Position numbers and translations under genes: made by a program | Notes under the pieces: model-generated | The model's input: the letters and a program-made list of their open reading frames with translations, nothing else | The model's database searches: none | What the model was told of the DNA's origin: nothing | Part shown: one piece after another, positions 17,877-26,484 of the stretch | How positions within the stretch are numbered: position 1 is the first letter of the stretch | How the letters are laid out: every line of letters starts with the position of its first letter | From: Kordia sp965283645 | GTDB lineage: Bacteria > Bacteroidota > Bacteroidia > Flavobacteriales > Flavobacteriaceae | Reading direction: 5' to 3' | Assembly: GCF_965283645.1 (NCBI RefSeq) | Contig: NZ_CBDIPG010000001.1 | Coordinates: 434,001 to 498,000, forward strand | Length of the DNA stretch: 64,000 nucleotides

Positions 17877-18845
17877 ATGAAGAAAAAAATGATCTCATTT
17901 GCTTCTTTAGGACTTGTATGTGCTACATTTTTCCTGAGTTGCGAGACAAAAAATCAAGCCGAAGAAGAACAATTAGAAACTGCTTTAGAAACGCCTGCAA
18001 AAATAATCTCTAATACACAAGCGGCAACACTTTTCCAAAATGATCAAAACACACGTTTATCACAAATAGGAAAAGAAAACACTTCTTTTAAGGACAAAGC
18101 TATTCATTTTGATTTAGCAATATTAGAAAGCTATATTTCAAGGTTAGAATCAATTAAAACGGCTAAAAACATACCTGTTACAGGCGTAAGTTTTGTTTTT
18201 GGTGCTGACGCGAATGGCAACAGAACTATGTTTTTAATGCCAGCGACACGAAATACCGAACTAGATTACCAAGAATCATTTACGATTGAAAATGGACAAT
18301 TTCTAACTTTTAAACATGTGGATATAACATTAAAGCCACAAATCAGTTCTCAAAATGATGAAAACTTAGTGCTTTCACCAAACGGATATTTATCGTTTAA
18401 TGAAGCAACTGCATTGTTCAATAACTATCAAACACAATACATTCAGCCAGTAGCAAAGAAAGTAACGAAAGACTATTATACAAAAGCGGTTTGGTATTCG
18501 TTTGAAGAAATAAAAGGCTATATCAACTATCTAAAAAAGAAATCTGTTGATCACAATTTAGCGATTACGGGAGTTAATGTGTTTTTTGGTGTATATAACA
18601 ATGACTTAAGTTTGGAGTTAAAGTCAAATGCACAAACAATCTTTTTAACAGCGAGTTCTCAGCAACAATCGATTATTAATATAAAAGGAGAAACGTTACA
18701 AGGTTTTACACAAGATGGTTTTTTTGCTAAAGATAGTAATGAAAGTATTGATGGAAGTTTGAATTTTAATGAAGGACACCTATCACCGCCGCCGCCTCTT
18801 CCTGAGGATTGTCAAAATAAAACATGTTGGCATCCTTGGCATTAA
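17877..18845 (+). CDS. Lipoprotein with two repeat units and GHLSPPPP tail (paralogue 1)
   Basis: 322 residues, no family recognised. A signal peptide ends in lipobox FLSC (Cys22). Two homologous units follow, about residues 47-125 and 173-258. Each has the order A..LF.NxQ, then a region with a YIxxL helix (SYISRL, GYINYL), then xTGVxxxFG (VTGVSFVFGA, ITGVNVFFGV) and a final strand (TMFLMPATR, TIFLTASS). The tail reads NFNEGHLSPPPPLPEDCQ and ends with a short Cys/Trp/His segment absent from the paralogues. It is the first of three related genes followed by a two-component system. Surface or periplasmic location is expected; the function is unknown. Confidence 0.8.
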   Translation: MKKKMISFASLGLVCATFFLSCETKNQAEEEQLETALETPAKIISNTQAATLFQNDQNTRLSQIGKENTSFKDKAIHFDLAILESYISRLESIKTAKNIPVTGVSFVFGADANGNRTMFLMPATRNTELDYQESFTIENGQFLTFKHVDITLKPQISSQNDENLVLSPNGYLSFNEATALFNNYQTQYIQPVAKKVTKDYYTKAVWYSFEEIKGYINYLKKKSVDHNLAITGVNVFFGVYNNDLSLELKSNAQTIFLTASSQQQSIINIKGETLQGFTQDGFFAKDSNESIDGSLNFNEGHLSPPPPLPEDCQNKTCWHPWH

Positions 18846-18875
18846 TAAAACTATAAAAGCTATCTGAAAAGTAAA

Positions 18876-18984
18876 AGCTTCGTCAAACCGAACTTGATTC
18901 GGTTTCTCATAATCATTGAAAATCAATCTAATGAGATTCTGAACATGTGCTGAACTTGATTCAGTATCTGTTTAGGATGACGCT
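18876..18984. repeat. Degenerate dispersed repeat between paralogues 1 and 2
   Basis: GAACTTGATTC occurs at about 18890 and 18953, with the related AATTTGATTC at about 19174. The arms CGTC (18881) and GACG (18979) face each other. This GTC...GAACTTGATTC...GATTCTGAAC style is common between genes in Flavobacteriia. The gap 18846-19280 otherwise holds only the promoter at 19077 and no gene. Confidence 0.45.
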
Positions 18985-19076
18985 TTATAATACTTTTTAG
19001 ATAGCCTCCATTTTAGATATAAAATAGTATAAACTTGACAATCACACACAAAAAAATGACAGCTATACAACTTCTC

Positions 19077-19106
19077 TTTGTTGGTAACAACTAATTCTTA
19101 CTTTTG
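19077..19106 (+). promoter_or_regulatory. Bacteroidota promoter upstream of paralogue 2
   Basis: TTTG (19077-19080), 18 nt, then TACTTTTG (19099-19106), an exact TAnnTTTG, 174 bp before the ATG. The following TTGTAATTACAT recurs at about 17818-17829 before paralogue 1, only 48 bp from that ATG. The promoter segment was duplicated with the gene, and extra DNA now separates it from paralogue 2. Confidence 0.55.
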
Positions 19107-19280
19107 AAATTGTAATTACATTTCAAGTCGCGACTTTTAATAAAAACTCAGTGATGAGAAGCTCTTATACTGAATTTGATTCAGTATCAATAGTGAACTC
19201 AAAACTGCAGATTGTATGAATTCTACTGAAAAGCGGAATTCTATTGTATACCATTTATTAATATCGTAAAAACTATAACC

Positions 19281-20213
19281 ATGAAGAAAAAAATGTTGTC
19301 ATTTGTTTCTTTAGGACTGGTGTTTATTACATTTTTCCTAAGTTGCATGACAAAGAATCCAGATGAAGAGGAACAATTAAATACTGCTTTAGAAGTTCCT
19401 GAAAAGATCATTTCCAATGCTGCTGCTGCAACACTATTCCAAAATGACCATACAACTAGACTTTCTCAAATTGGGGCAGAGAAAACTAGTTTTGAAGACA
19501 AAGCTATTCATTTTGAACTAGACGCAATTACCAAGTATATTACACATTTAGAAAAACTTGCTACAACTAAAAACATTCCTATTACAGGTGTAAGTTTTAT
19601 TTTTGGTGCAGATAGTACTGGTAAAAGAACTGCATTTATAATGCCTTCTACGCGTAATGCATCTTTAGATTACCAAGAATCGTTTACTGTTGAAAATGGA
19701 CAGTTTTTAACGTTTAAACACATTGACTGTTCTTTAAAATTAAAGAATAATTCACAAAATGATGAAAACATAGTGCTTTCACCAAACGGATATCTATCCT
19801 TTAATGATGCCACTCGCCTATTTAATCAGTATCAAACACAGTATATTGAACCTTTTCAAGCAAAAGTGACAAAGGAATATTATACAAAAGCTGTTTGGTA
19901 TTCATTAGCTGAAATAAAAGGCTATATCAATTATTTAAAAAAGAAATCCAACGAGCATAATTTGTCCATTACAGGAATTGACGTTTTTTTTGGTGTCTAT
20001 AACAATGATTCGAGTTTGGAGCTAAAGTCAAATGCGCAAACTGTGTTTTTAACGGCAAGTTCACGTCAACAATCTATTATCAATTTCAAAAATAAGTCTT
20101 TGCAAAGTTTTATTCAGAATGATTTTTTTTTAAAAGAAACTAATAATGATAATACAGATGAAAGTTTAGCTTTCAATATGGGGCACTTATCTCCACCACC
20201 ACCAAAAAAATAA
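19281..20213 (+). CDS. Lipoprotein with two repeat units and GHLSPPPP tail (paralogue 2)
   Basis: 310 residues, clearly a tandem duplicate of the gene at 17877. The signal peptide MKKKMLSFVSLGLVF ends in the same lipobox FLSC (Cys22). The same two units occur (YITHLEKLATTKNIPITGVSF; GYINYLKKKSNEHNLSITGI), as does the linker SQNDENIVLSPNGYLSFNDAT. The tail is FNMGHLSPPPPKK. It lacks the Cys/Trp/His extension of paralogue 1. Divergence is concentrated at the N-terminal mature region and just before the tail, while the tail itself is fixed. Unknown function; envelope location expected. Confidence 0.8.
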   Translation: MKKKMLSFVSLGLVFITFFLSCMTKNPDEEEQLNTALEVPEKIISNAAAATLFQNDHTTRLSQIGAEKTSFEDKAIHFELDAITKYITHLEKLATTKNIPITGVSFIFGADSTGKRTAFIMPSTRNASLDYQESFTVENGQFLTFKHIDCSLKLKNNSQNDENIVLSPNGYLSFNDATRLFNQYQTQYIEPFQAKVTKEYYTKAVWYSLAEIKGYINYLKKKSNEHNLSITGIDVFFGVYNNDSSLELKSNAQTVFLTASSRQQSIINFKNKSLQSFIQNDFFLKETNNDNTDESLAFNMGHLSPPPPKK

Positions 20214-20448
20214 GGGTATACTCCTCCAAACCTATTCTTATTAATTATGATAGCTCATACAAATAGTTTCTTTCACTTTCCTATAACAAACAACTCTTCA
20301 AAGTTTATTTCGTAGTCTTTTTCTTTATTTTATTTCATTAACCACTTTTTGCTCAACGGGAAAAACACCCAATTTTGTAGTTTTAGTTTTTATTCTAAAA
20401 AGTTTGGCTAATTTTAACCAAACAAAAAATACAAAAAACTACAACCTT

Positions 20449-21126
20449 ATGGAAAATTTAGTATTATCAATCGTACCGCTCGTCATTGGTATTGCAATTG
20501 GTTATTTCTTATTTAAAAAATTAAACACGTGTATTTGTGAAAATAGCGACAAACCAGATGGGATTATACCTGTTAGTGAAGCTGTTAAATTACACGAATC
20601 ATATGTTAATGGACGTTATCCTATAATCAATCAATTTATAGATAAAGATTTTAAAGACACACAGTTTGTATGGTTTGAGTATGACAAAATGAAATCTTAC
20701 ATTCAATATTTAGAAGCCATAACAAAGAAAAATCCGAACAATCCAAAAATTTCTGGGGTTCGTGTCTATTTTGGAGCATATACTGAGCATCCTAAATATC
20801 CTAAACAACAAACAGTATTTTTTAATCCAACAATTGAAACTTCTTTAGATGAAGCTCATGATAATATGAAAAATTTACCGTTTTATATTATCCCCAATTC
20901 GCCTAATGAGCCCTTGGTAGGTCAATATAAAATTATAGAAAGATTACTTATTGACGAACACAACCCGACAGAACGTGCCTATATGGCAAATAATAGTTTG
21001 GGGAATAAAGAATCAAAAGAAAATTTAGTCCAAAAGAAATCAGCTAATGCTGAAGATGGTTTTGATGATGGAACGAGTGTATCTTTCAACATTGGACACT
21101 TAAGTCCTCCACCTCCAAAAGGTTAA
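20449..21126 (+). CDS. Single-unit membrane-anchored relative with GHLSPPPP tail (paralogue 3)
   Basis: 225 residues from ATG 20449 (MENLVLSIVPLVIG). The TTG frame beginning at 20404 would add an unlikely polar extension. One N-terminal membrane helix (about 3-22) replaces the lipoprotein signal. A single copy of the unit follows: SEAVKLHESYVNG, FVWFEYDKMKSYIQYLEAI, ISGVRVYFGAYTEHP, QTVFFNPT. The tail is FNIGHLSPPPPKG, nearly identical to the lipoprotein paralogues although the rest has diverged strongly. The membrane-protein and kinase genes follow closely (16 bp), so this gene is likely cotranscribed with them. Confidence 0.75.
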   Translation: MENLVLSIVPLVIGIAIGYFLFKKLNTCICENSDKPDGIIPVSEAVKLHESYVNGRYPIINQFIDKDFKDTQFVWFEYDKMKSYIQYLEAITKKNPNNPKISGVRVYFGAYTEHPKYPKQQTVFFNPTIETSLDEAHDNMKNLPFYIIPNSPNEPLVGQYKIIERLLIDEHNPTERAYMANNSLGNKESKENLVQKKSANAEDGFDDGTSVSFNIGHLSPPPPKG

Positions 21127-21142
21127 AATATCTTTAAATAAA

Positions 21143-21805
21143 ATGAGTGAAATACTTTATGAAGCTGTTATTTATGTTGAAATACTAACTGCCGTAATTG
21201 CCTCTATATTTTTTTATAAATATAAAGAAACTACACTTAAGTACTTTTTATTTTTCCTATGGTACGTTACAATAAATGAAGCAGTTGGGAAATATAATTT
21301 GGAAATTTTAAAATCTGAGAAAATAATTATTTATAATATATATTTATTTATAAATTTCACTTTTCTCTTTTTCATTTATTGGAATTTTTTAAAAAATATA
21401 ATATATAAAAACATAGTTATTACTTTTTCTATTATTTATGTAATAGTATCAATTGTTGATATCATATATTTTGAAAACTACTTGAGTGAATTACTACTCA
21501 ATCCGTTTATGATAGGTTCTAGTTTTTTAACTATAATTGTATTTCTATATTTTATTGAAATTTTAAATTCTGAAAAGATATTATTAATTACTAGAGATAT
21601 ATTATTTTGGATAAGTTTTGGTGTTCTCTTATTTAATATTGGTATGATTCCATGGATAATTATGCGAAAATACTTTTATGATGTTTTTGTAGATAATTAT
21701 CTTTTATTGAATACTATATTTCGTTGTTTAATATTTATTTTAAATTTTTGCTATATCATAGGCTTTATATGGGGATACAAAATGCAGAAACAGCAGCTAT
21801 CATAG
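21143..21805 (+). CDS. Multi-pass membrane protein upstream of histidine kinase
   Basis: 220 residues, almost entirely hydrophobic, with about seven predicted helices (first near 8-24, last near 190-211) and short loops. No family recognised. Its 3' end overlaps the kinase start by 37 bp, implying translational coupling. The downstream kinase has only one helix and no sensor domain, so this protein may act as its input module, a seven-helix receptor encoded separately (inference). The local sequence is very AT-rich compared with the adjacent kinase. Confidence 0.65.
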   Translation: MSEILYEAVIYVEILTAVIASIFFYKYKETTLKYFLFFLWYVTINEAVGKYNLEILKSEKIIIYNIYLFINFTFLFFIYWNFLKNIIYKNIVITFSIIYVIVSIVDIIYFENYLSELLLNPFMIGSSFLTIIVFLYFIEILNSEKILLITRDILFWISFGVLLFNIGMIPWIIMRKYFYDVFVDNYLLLNTIFRCLIFILNFCYIIGFIWGYKMQKQQLS

Positions 21806-22530
21806 CTACGTTTGTTTTTATTTTATTGGTAGTCGTTATTTTCGTTCTTTTCTTGGTATTCATCAAGCGAAAGAATAACCTCTTAGCTGAAAAACAATTA
21901 GCACAACGAGAGTTTGAAAATGCTATTGCAGAAACACAAATAGAAATTAGAGAACAAACACTCAGAAATATAAGTTGGGAGTTGCACGATAATATTGGGC
22001 AACTCCTTACACTTGCTAAAATACAATTGCATCAGATTTCTGATCATACTGAAGGTGTTTCTGAAGTAACAGAAACCATTTCTAAAAGTCTTACAGAACT
22101 CCGCGCACTTTCAAAATTGATCAACCCAGATGCATTGAAAAATATTATGCTTCCCGAAGCATTAAGTTTAGAAGTTGCACGCTTTAATCGGCTAAATTTT
22201 ATTGAAGCCACGCTAACCATCAATGGAGATGAAGAAATTATTGATGACAAAGCCGAAATTATTTTGTTTCGTATTTTACAAGAATTCTTTTCAAATACCA
22301 TCAAACACGCAAAAGCTTCCAAGTTAGATGTCACACTTACATATGACAATAAGGTATTGACAATCATTGCAAAAGACAACGGAAAAGGCTTTGATAAGCT
22401 AGTGGACAAACCCAATAAAGGTATTGGACTGCAAAACATGAAAAATAGAGGAAAGTTAATAGGTGCCAAAATTGAGCTAGAATCACAACTAGAAAAAGGT
22501 ACCAAACTAACGATTATTCATTATCTTTAG
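21769..22530 (+). CDS. Sensor histidine kinase, HisKA_3/NarX type
   Basis: 253 residues from ATG 21769 (MGIQNAETAAII). One membrane helix near 10-32 is followed by a coiled coil. The dimerisation and phosphoacceptor domain is NISWELHDNIGQLLTLAKIQ with His73. The HATPase domain has EFFSNTIKHAKAS (N box), DNGKGFD and GIGLQNMKNRGKLIGA (G boxes). There is no extracellular sensor domain. It pairs with the response regulator 57 bp downstream and with the membrane protein it overlaps. The phosphorelay probably responds to the upstream envelope proteins (inference from context). Confidence 0.92.
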   Translation: MGIQNAETAAIIATFVFILLVVVIFVLFLVFIKRKNNLLAEKQLAQREFENAIAETQIEIREQTLRNISWELHDNIGQLLTLAKIQLHQISDHTEGVSEVTETISKSLTELRALSKLINPDALKNIMLPEALSLEVARFNRLNFIEATLTINGDEEIIDDKAEIILFRILQEFFSNTIKHAKASKLDVTLTYDNKVLTIIAKDNGKGFDKLVDKPNKGIGLQNMKNRGKLIGAKIELESQLEKGTKLTIIHYL

Positions 22531-22587
22531 CTTTCAAGTGAATCTTGAATCTAAAAATTAAACAACCACTAAATAAAACACAACATT

Positions 22588-23229
22588 TTGAAAACATACT
22601 CTGTAGCCATCGTAGAAGATCATGTATTATTATCACAAGCCATTGGCGGTTTGGTAGATTCATTTGATCGTTTCAAAGTAAGCTATCTATGTAAAAATGG
22701 TAAAGAATTGATCACGCGTTTAGAAGAAAATTCAAATACGCCAGATATTGTTTTGATGGACATTAACATGCCATTGATGAATGGTATTGAAACGACAACT
22801 TGGGTTACAGAACATTTTCCAAATATTGATGTCCTAGGACTTTCTATTGAAGAAGATGAACGCACTATTATTCAAATGTTGCGCGCTGGTGCGAAAGGAT
22901 ATTTGATGAAAGATGTTGAAAAAAGTGTTTTAGAAATGGCACTAAATGAAGTAACTACAAACGGTTTCTACCATTCAAAACATGTGACGAATATTTTGAT
23001 TGGTTCTTTAAACGGAAAAGGAAATTCAGGAACGAAATTGAAAGAGAATGAAATTGCTTTTATGAAGTTGGTTTGTACGGAAATGACGTATAAACAAATT
23101 GCTGATCAAATGTGTTTGAGTCCTAAAACGATCGATGGTTATCGTGATGCTTTGTTTGAAAAACTAAGTGTGAAGAATAGAATTGGACTGGTTATTTATG
23201 CAATAAAAAATAAAATCTACTTGCCGTAA
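22588..23229 (+). CDS. LuxR/NarL-family response regulator
   Basis: 213 residues starting at TTG 22588. No ATG or GTG is available before the first receiver strand (YSVAIVEDH). The receiver domain has acidic residues EDH, phosphoacceptor Asp58 in LMDINMPLMNG and a conserved Lys in GAKGYLMKDV. The C-terminal LuxR HTH is LKENEIAFMKLVCTEMTYKQIADQMCLSPKTIDGYRDAL. It is the output partner of the adjacent kinase; target promoters are unknown. Confidence 0.93.
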   Translation: MKTYSVAIVEDHVLLSQAIGGLVDSFDRFKVSYLCKNGKELITRLEENSNTPDIVLMDINMPLMNGIETTTWVTEHFPNIDVLGLSIEEDERTIIQMLRAGAKGYLMKDVEKSVLEMALNEVTTNGFYHSKHVTNILIGSLNGKGNSGTKLKENEIAFMKLVCTEMTYKQIADQMCLSPKTIDGYRDALFEKLSVKNRIGLVIYAIKNKIYLP

Positions 23230-23273
23230 TATCTGTTTGCTGTTGCGCGTTGTTGATGGACTTATAAACCAAA

Positions 23274-24755
23274 CTACGACTTTTCATTCAATGAAACTTC
23301 GCTATATTTTGCATTGATGTTAATCTCTCTATTAGTATTATTTTTAGTTTGATAGCCACGAACGATGGTGTTAAACTGAGTTTTATTTTTGGTTCCAACA
23401 ACAGATTCAGGATATGAAATACGTGAGTTTGAACCTATATAATACAATTTGAAATCAGAAGTTGGTAACTGAATGCGTGCGTCAGTATTTTCTAAAATAA
23501 TATCTAAGGTTTGAAACGTGTCACTAATATTATGAATGAGTAGTTTCCCAATTGTTCCACTAATAATTCCCTTCTCTCCTAGCGTTCCAATGCTTATTTT
23601 AGAAGAGTTTGCCATCAAATTAATATTTTTCACCAACTGTAAATCTACATTTTCAACAAAATTTACTTTCAACGAGCCTTCATTCCATTTTGTAATATGA
23701 ATAGGCGCATACGACGATTCTATCGTCGTATTTGCACCATTAATACTAGTCGCATACAAAGCCGCGTGAGACAGCTTTGCATTCATGTTTTCGCTTGCCG
23801 CGGCAATTGTTACTTCTCCATGACGGACATTGAGTTTTAACTTTGCTTTTTTAGGCATTCGTATTTTAATTGTTTTCTTAACTTTTAAACGCTTGTTTCC
23901 TGATGAAATAAAGAACAAATTATCATCATTTGTATTGATGTTAAAGTTCATATTATTATTATTCAAATTAAAAAATTGTCCATTCTGTCCTTCTTCTAAT
24001 AGTTTTAAAAGCTCTTCTTGCTCTTTTACTTTATCCTTTTCTAAATCTTTGGATATTTTAGCAAGTTTTTCAACCTTTTCTAATTGTTTTTTGTATGCTT
24101 TTGAATTTTTAAACCTTTTTTGGTTTTTAACTACTTTACCTTGTAGTTCAATCAACATGTCTTGACTTTTTTCAAAACTTTCTTTCCACTTTTCCATTCC
24201 TTCTTTAAATTTCTCTTCATCAAAGCTATTTTTCCATTGCTTTTGCCATTTTTTCATATAGGCTTCACCATCTTTTTTGTAAGCTTCATAATCAAACTTG
24301 ACATCATCTAACGATTCAATAATCATTGATGGCAACTCTGGAACAGGTTGAATATGTGGCAAATTCGCAATAATAGGCGTTTCAATTTGTTCAACAAAAC
24401 CTGAATTTGGATATACAAATTGCAAACTGTTTCCAAGTAATAATCGGCTTCCTTTAGAAGTTACAGTAACTTTTTCACTATTTCCAATCGCTTTAAAATT
24501 CCACTTATTAAAGTATTTTTCAATCTCTTCATCTGTAGCGTCTTCTACTTCAATAGTAGCTTCAATTTCTATCTTATTTTTATTCCAAGTATCAAACTCT
24601 ACATCGGCATGTGATGTGTTAATTTCTAAGGTAACGTCTTTATTTACAGTAAAAACTTCCTTCTTTGTTCGTTTTTTCGATTGTGAATATCCAAATGTGA
24701 TGACTAGCAATGCTACCAATAATAAACATTGCTTATAATTTCGTTTATACATCAT
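23274..24755 (-). CDS. Exported DUF4097-like protein of ECF module 1
   Basis: 493 residues. The signal peptide ends near TFGYSQS. Residues about 35-110 start a beta-rich domain (FTVNKDVTLEINTSHADVEFDTW). A long charged central coiled-coil (about 165-255, rich in Lys/Glu) follows. The C-terminal part (about 290-493) is a beta-helix-like series of short strands in the style of DUF4097/GIN-domain adhesins (KLKLNVRHGEVTIAAASENMNAKLS). It overlaps the preceding coiled-coil membrane gene by 11 bp. A paralogue without the central coiled coil is at 27691. Probable envelope protein; exact role unknown. Confidence 0.7.
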   Translation of the reverse strand: MMYKRNYKQCLLLVALLVITFGYSQSKKRTKKEVFTVNKDVTLEINTSHADVEFDTWNKNKIEIEATIEVEDATDEEIEKYFNKWNFKAIGNSEKVTVTSKGSRLLLGNSLQFVYPNSGFVEQIETPIIANLPHIQPVPELPSMIIESLDDVKFDYEAYKKDGEAYMKKWQKQWKNSFDEEKFKEGMEKWKESFEKSQDMLIELQGKVVKNQKRFKNSKAYKKQLEKVEKLAKISKDLEKDKVKEQEELLKLLEEGQNGQFFNLNNNNMNFNINTNDDNLFFISSGNKRLKVKKTIKIRMPKKAKLKLNVRHGEVTIAAASENMNAKLSHAALYATSINGANTTIESSYAPIHITKWNEGSLKVNFVENVDLQLVKNINLMANSSKISIGTLGEKGIISGTIGKLLIHNISDTFQTLDIILENTDARIQLPTSDFKLYYIGSNSRISYPESVVGTKNKTQFNTIVRGYQTKNNTNREININAKYSEVSLNEKS

Positions 24756-25332
24756 TTTCTGATTTTTTTAATTCGTTTAATTTTTCCTTTAATTGGTATA
24801 GCAATTTTAGTCTAAATTGTAAATTGTCAATCATTGCATTAATGGTTTGCTCGTTTGGACCAATTTCTGTCAATTCGTTTTGAAGTACTTTGTGTTCTTC
24901 ATTTAATAATGAAAGTTTATCCATGTAGCTTTTAAACAATTGTTTCCCTATTTCTGAAACTTCTACTTGTGTCAATTCATAATTAATGCTTGCTAAGTAA
25001 TAATCTTCAATCTTTTTTAAATCGGGAGAAACATCACCTAAACTTATTAAATTAGAATTTTCAGTAGCTTCCGAATCAGTTTTCACAACTTCTTCCCCAG
25101 AAATATTAACATTTGGCTGTAATTGTTGATATGCCAAACTACCCAAACTTATAATTAAAATAACTGCCGCCGCAATTTTATAAATTGAGAAAGAAGGTTT
25201 TTTCGTTTTTTCTTCCTGCAAAGGCAACACATCATCCAATCGTTCTAAAAAACGTGCTTCATGTCCGTCAGATAGTCCTTTTTGAATGTGCAATTGCTCA
25301 TTTTTCAACAAATCTTTAATATCCTGTCCCAT
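24745..25332 (-). CDS. Coiled-coil membrane protein, probable anti-sigma factor (module 1)
   Basis: 195 residues. The cytoplasmic N-terminus has GHEARFLERLDDVLP. One membrane helix lies at about 48-66 (IYKIAAAVILIISLGSLAY), and a periplasmic coiled coil ends NAMIDNLQFRLKLLYQLKEKLNELKK. It overlaps the sigma gene by 17 bp and the next gene by 11 bp. The paralogue at 28835 shares GHxAxFLExL, KxIExxYL and MIxNLQxRLxLLxxI. A cytoplasmic segment plus one helix plus a periplasmic sensor arm fits an anti-sigma factor, but no named anti-sigma motif is present. Confidence 0.65.
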   Translation of the reverse strand: MGQDIKDLLKNEQLHIQKGLSDGHEARFLERLDDVLPLQEEKTKKPSFSIYKIAAAVILIISLGSLAYQQLQPNVNISGEEVVKTDSEATENSNLISLGDVSPDLKKIEDYYLASINYELTQVEVSEIGKQLFKSYMDKLSLLNEEHKVLQNELTEIGPNEQTINAMIDNLQFRLKLLYQLKEKLNELKKSENDV

Positions 25333-25861
25333 GATTACTTTTTTTTAATGCTTGTTGTAATTTCTTTTTTCCTCGTAATAATTGTGTTCGTGATGCGGTT
25401 GATGAAATATTTAAAATTTCCGAAATCTCTTGATGATCATATCCTTCTAATAAAAATAGAATCACTACAACTCTATATTTATCAGGCAGATTTTCAATTT
25501 CTATCTTTACTTCGTCCAACGTTGTTGTATCACTAGTTTCCCAATTATCATCGTCGACAACGACTTCTAATTGTGCTTCGTCGATGGAAATACAATACTG
25601 TTGTTTAGCCCGTAATTTGTCTAAACTCTTATTAATGACAATCTTTTTTAACCAAGCTCCAAAACTTACTTCAGCCGTATATTGATCAATTTTTTGAAAT
25701 GCATTAATGAATGCTTCTTGCATAGCATCTTCTGCATCTTGTGTATGTTTCAAGAATCGGTTGGCAACAATAAACATTCCTTCACAATACTGCCTGTACA
25801 GATGCAGTTGTGCTTTCCTGTTGTTATTCTTACACTTTTCGATGAGCTCGGTTTGAGACAT
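25316..25861 (-). CDS. ECF-type sigma factor (module 1)
   Basis: 181 residues. Region 2 has TQDAEDAMQEAFINAFQKIDQY and FGAWLKKIVINKSLDKLR. Region 4 has IENLPDKYRVVVILFLLEGYDHQEISEILNISSTASRTQLLRGKKKL. It is the first gene of a three-gene operon with overlapping starts. The paralogue at 29353 is closely similar, especially in the region 4 recognition helix (GYDHQEISEIL...SRTQL). Confidence 0.93.
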   Translation of the reverse strand: MSQTELIEKCKNNNRKAQLHLYRQYCEGMFIVANRFLKHTQDAEDAMQEAFINAFQKIDQYTAEVSFGAWLKKIVINKSLDKLRAKQQYCISIDEAQLEVVVDDDNWETSDTTTLDEVKIEIENLPDKYRVVVILFLLEGYDHQEISEILNISSTASRTQLLRGKKKLQQALKKSNHGTGY

Positions 25862-25910
25862 ACTACTAGTTAGCTTTTTTGGTTTTGGTTAATTGCTATA
25901 CATTTCTAAA

Positions 25911-25935
25911 TACGTATGAAGTATTGCAATGTGAC
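25911..25935 (-). promoter_or_regulatory. Candidate ECF promoter of module 1
   Basis: On the minus strand GTCAC (25935-25931), 16 nt, then CGTA (25914-25911) continuing TTT, 49 bp before the sigma ATG. The spacing is that of an ECF promoter, but the boxes differ from the GTAACC/CGTC pair at 16010. The 25862-26161 gap holds no other gene. Confidence 0.45.
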
Positions 25936-26161
25936 AAAAAATTAAAAAAAATGTATCTAGTAAACACATTTTTTTAGTTGAATTTTATACTTTATTTCGC
26001 TTACGCTAGATTTTATAAAGGTTCACGAGATGTTTGAAGATACTATAAAACTTCTTTCTATTTTCTATTTTTTTAAATAACTGCTAAAATCCTATGGAAA
26101 AACCGTACGTCATATACTATATTTATGAGTAACTTATATGTATAACTATAAATTAAATATC

Positions 26162-26350
26162 ATGAAAAAGAGAAATTTAAAAAGTAAACTCGTACTAAGC
26201 AAAAAGGTCGTAAGTAACTTTACTGTAAGTGCTAGCAAAGGTGGAACTGGCAATACCTTTAATTGTGGACCATCAAACAATCCTATGTGTACTTTTGATG
26301 ATGTATGTTTTAGCAAAGGTCCTGGCTGTACTAGATGGCAAGTGTGTTAA
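26162..26350 (+). CDS. Orphan lanthipeptide-like precursor peptide
   Basis: 62 residues from ATG 26162. The N-terminus MKKRNLKSKLVLSKKVVSNF matches the Lys-rich leader of Bacteroidota class I lanthipeptide precursors (LxLxKxxIxxL type) and ends in a Gly-Gly at 27-28. The core of 34 residues has five Cys and several Thr/Ser (GNTFNCGPSNNPMCTFDD, then VCFSKGPGCTRWQVC). No dehydratase, cyclase or peptidase-transporter gene is within the window. A strong terminator follows 15 bp later, so this is a single-gene transcript. The mature product and its modification are unknown. Confidence 0.7.
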   Translation: MKKRNLKSKLVLSKKVVSNFTVSASKGGTGNTFNCGPSNNPMCTFDDVCFSKGPGCTRWQVC

Positions 26351-26365
26351 CATATAAATAGCATA

Positions 26366-26397
26366 AAACCCGAAAAGCAACTTTACTTTTCGGGTTT
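26366..26397 (+). terminator. Rho-independent terminator, 12-bp perfect stem
   Basis: AAACCCGAAAAG / CTTTTCGGGTTT with an eight-base loop. T residues flank both sides, so it may also stop minus-strand readthrough. Confidence 0.85.
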
Positions 26398-26406
26398 AGT
26401 TTTAAA

Positions 26407-26451
26407 GTACTTCTCAATACAAATTTCTTTCGAAAATCACGCGAAGTGCAG
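26407..26451 (-). repeat. Dispersed intergenic palindromic repeat, copy 2
   Basis: In reverse orientation it reads CACTTCG, CGTGATTTTCG, a short centre, then TGTATTGAGAAGT, matching copy 1 at nearly every position. It sits between the peptide terminator and the thioredoxin-like gene. Confidence 0.65.
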
Positions 26452-26484
26452 ATTTAAGTAGTGTAGAGAAGCAAAGCAACCCAA

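Noticed and set aside
22044..22505. 153-codon frame opposite the histidine kinase
   Set aside because: Antisense to the DHp and HATPase coding sequence and without recognisable domains.
26108..26111. CGTC in AACCGTACGTCATA before the 26162 peptide as an ECF promoter
   Set aside because: The resemblance to the 16222 sequence is real, but there is no AAC-type -35 box 16 nt upstream.
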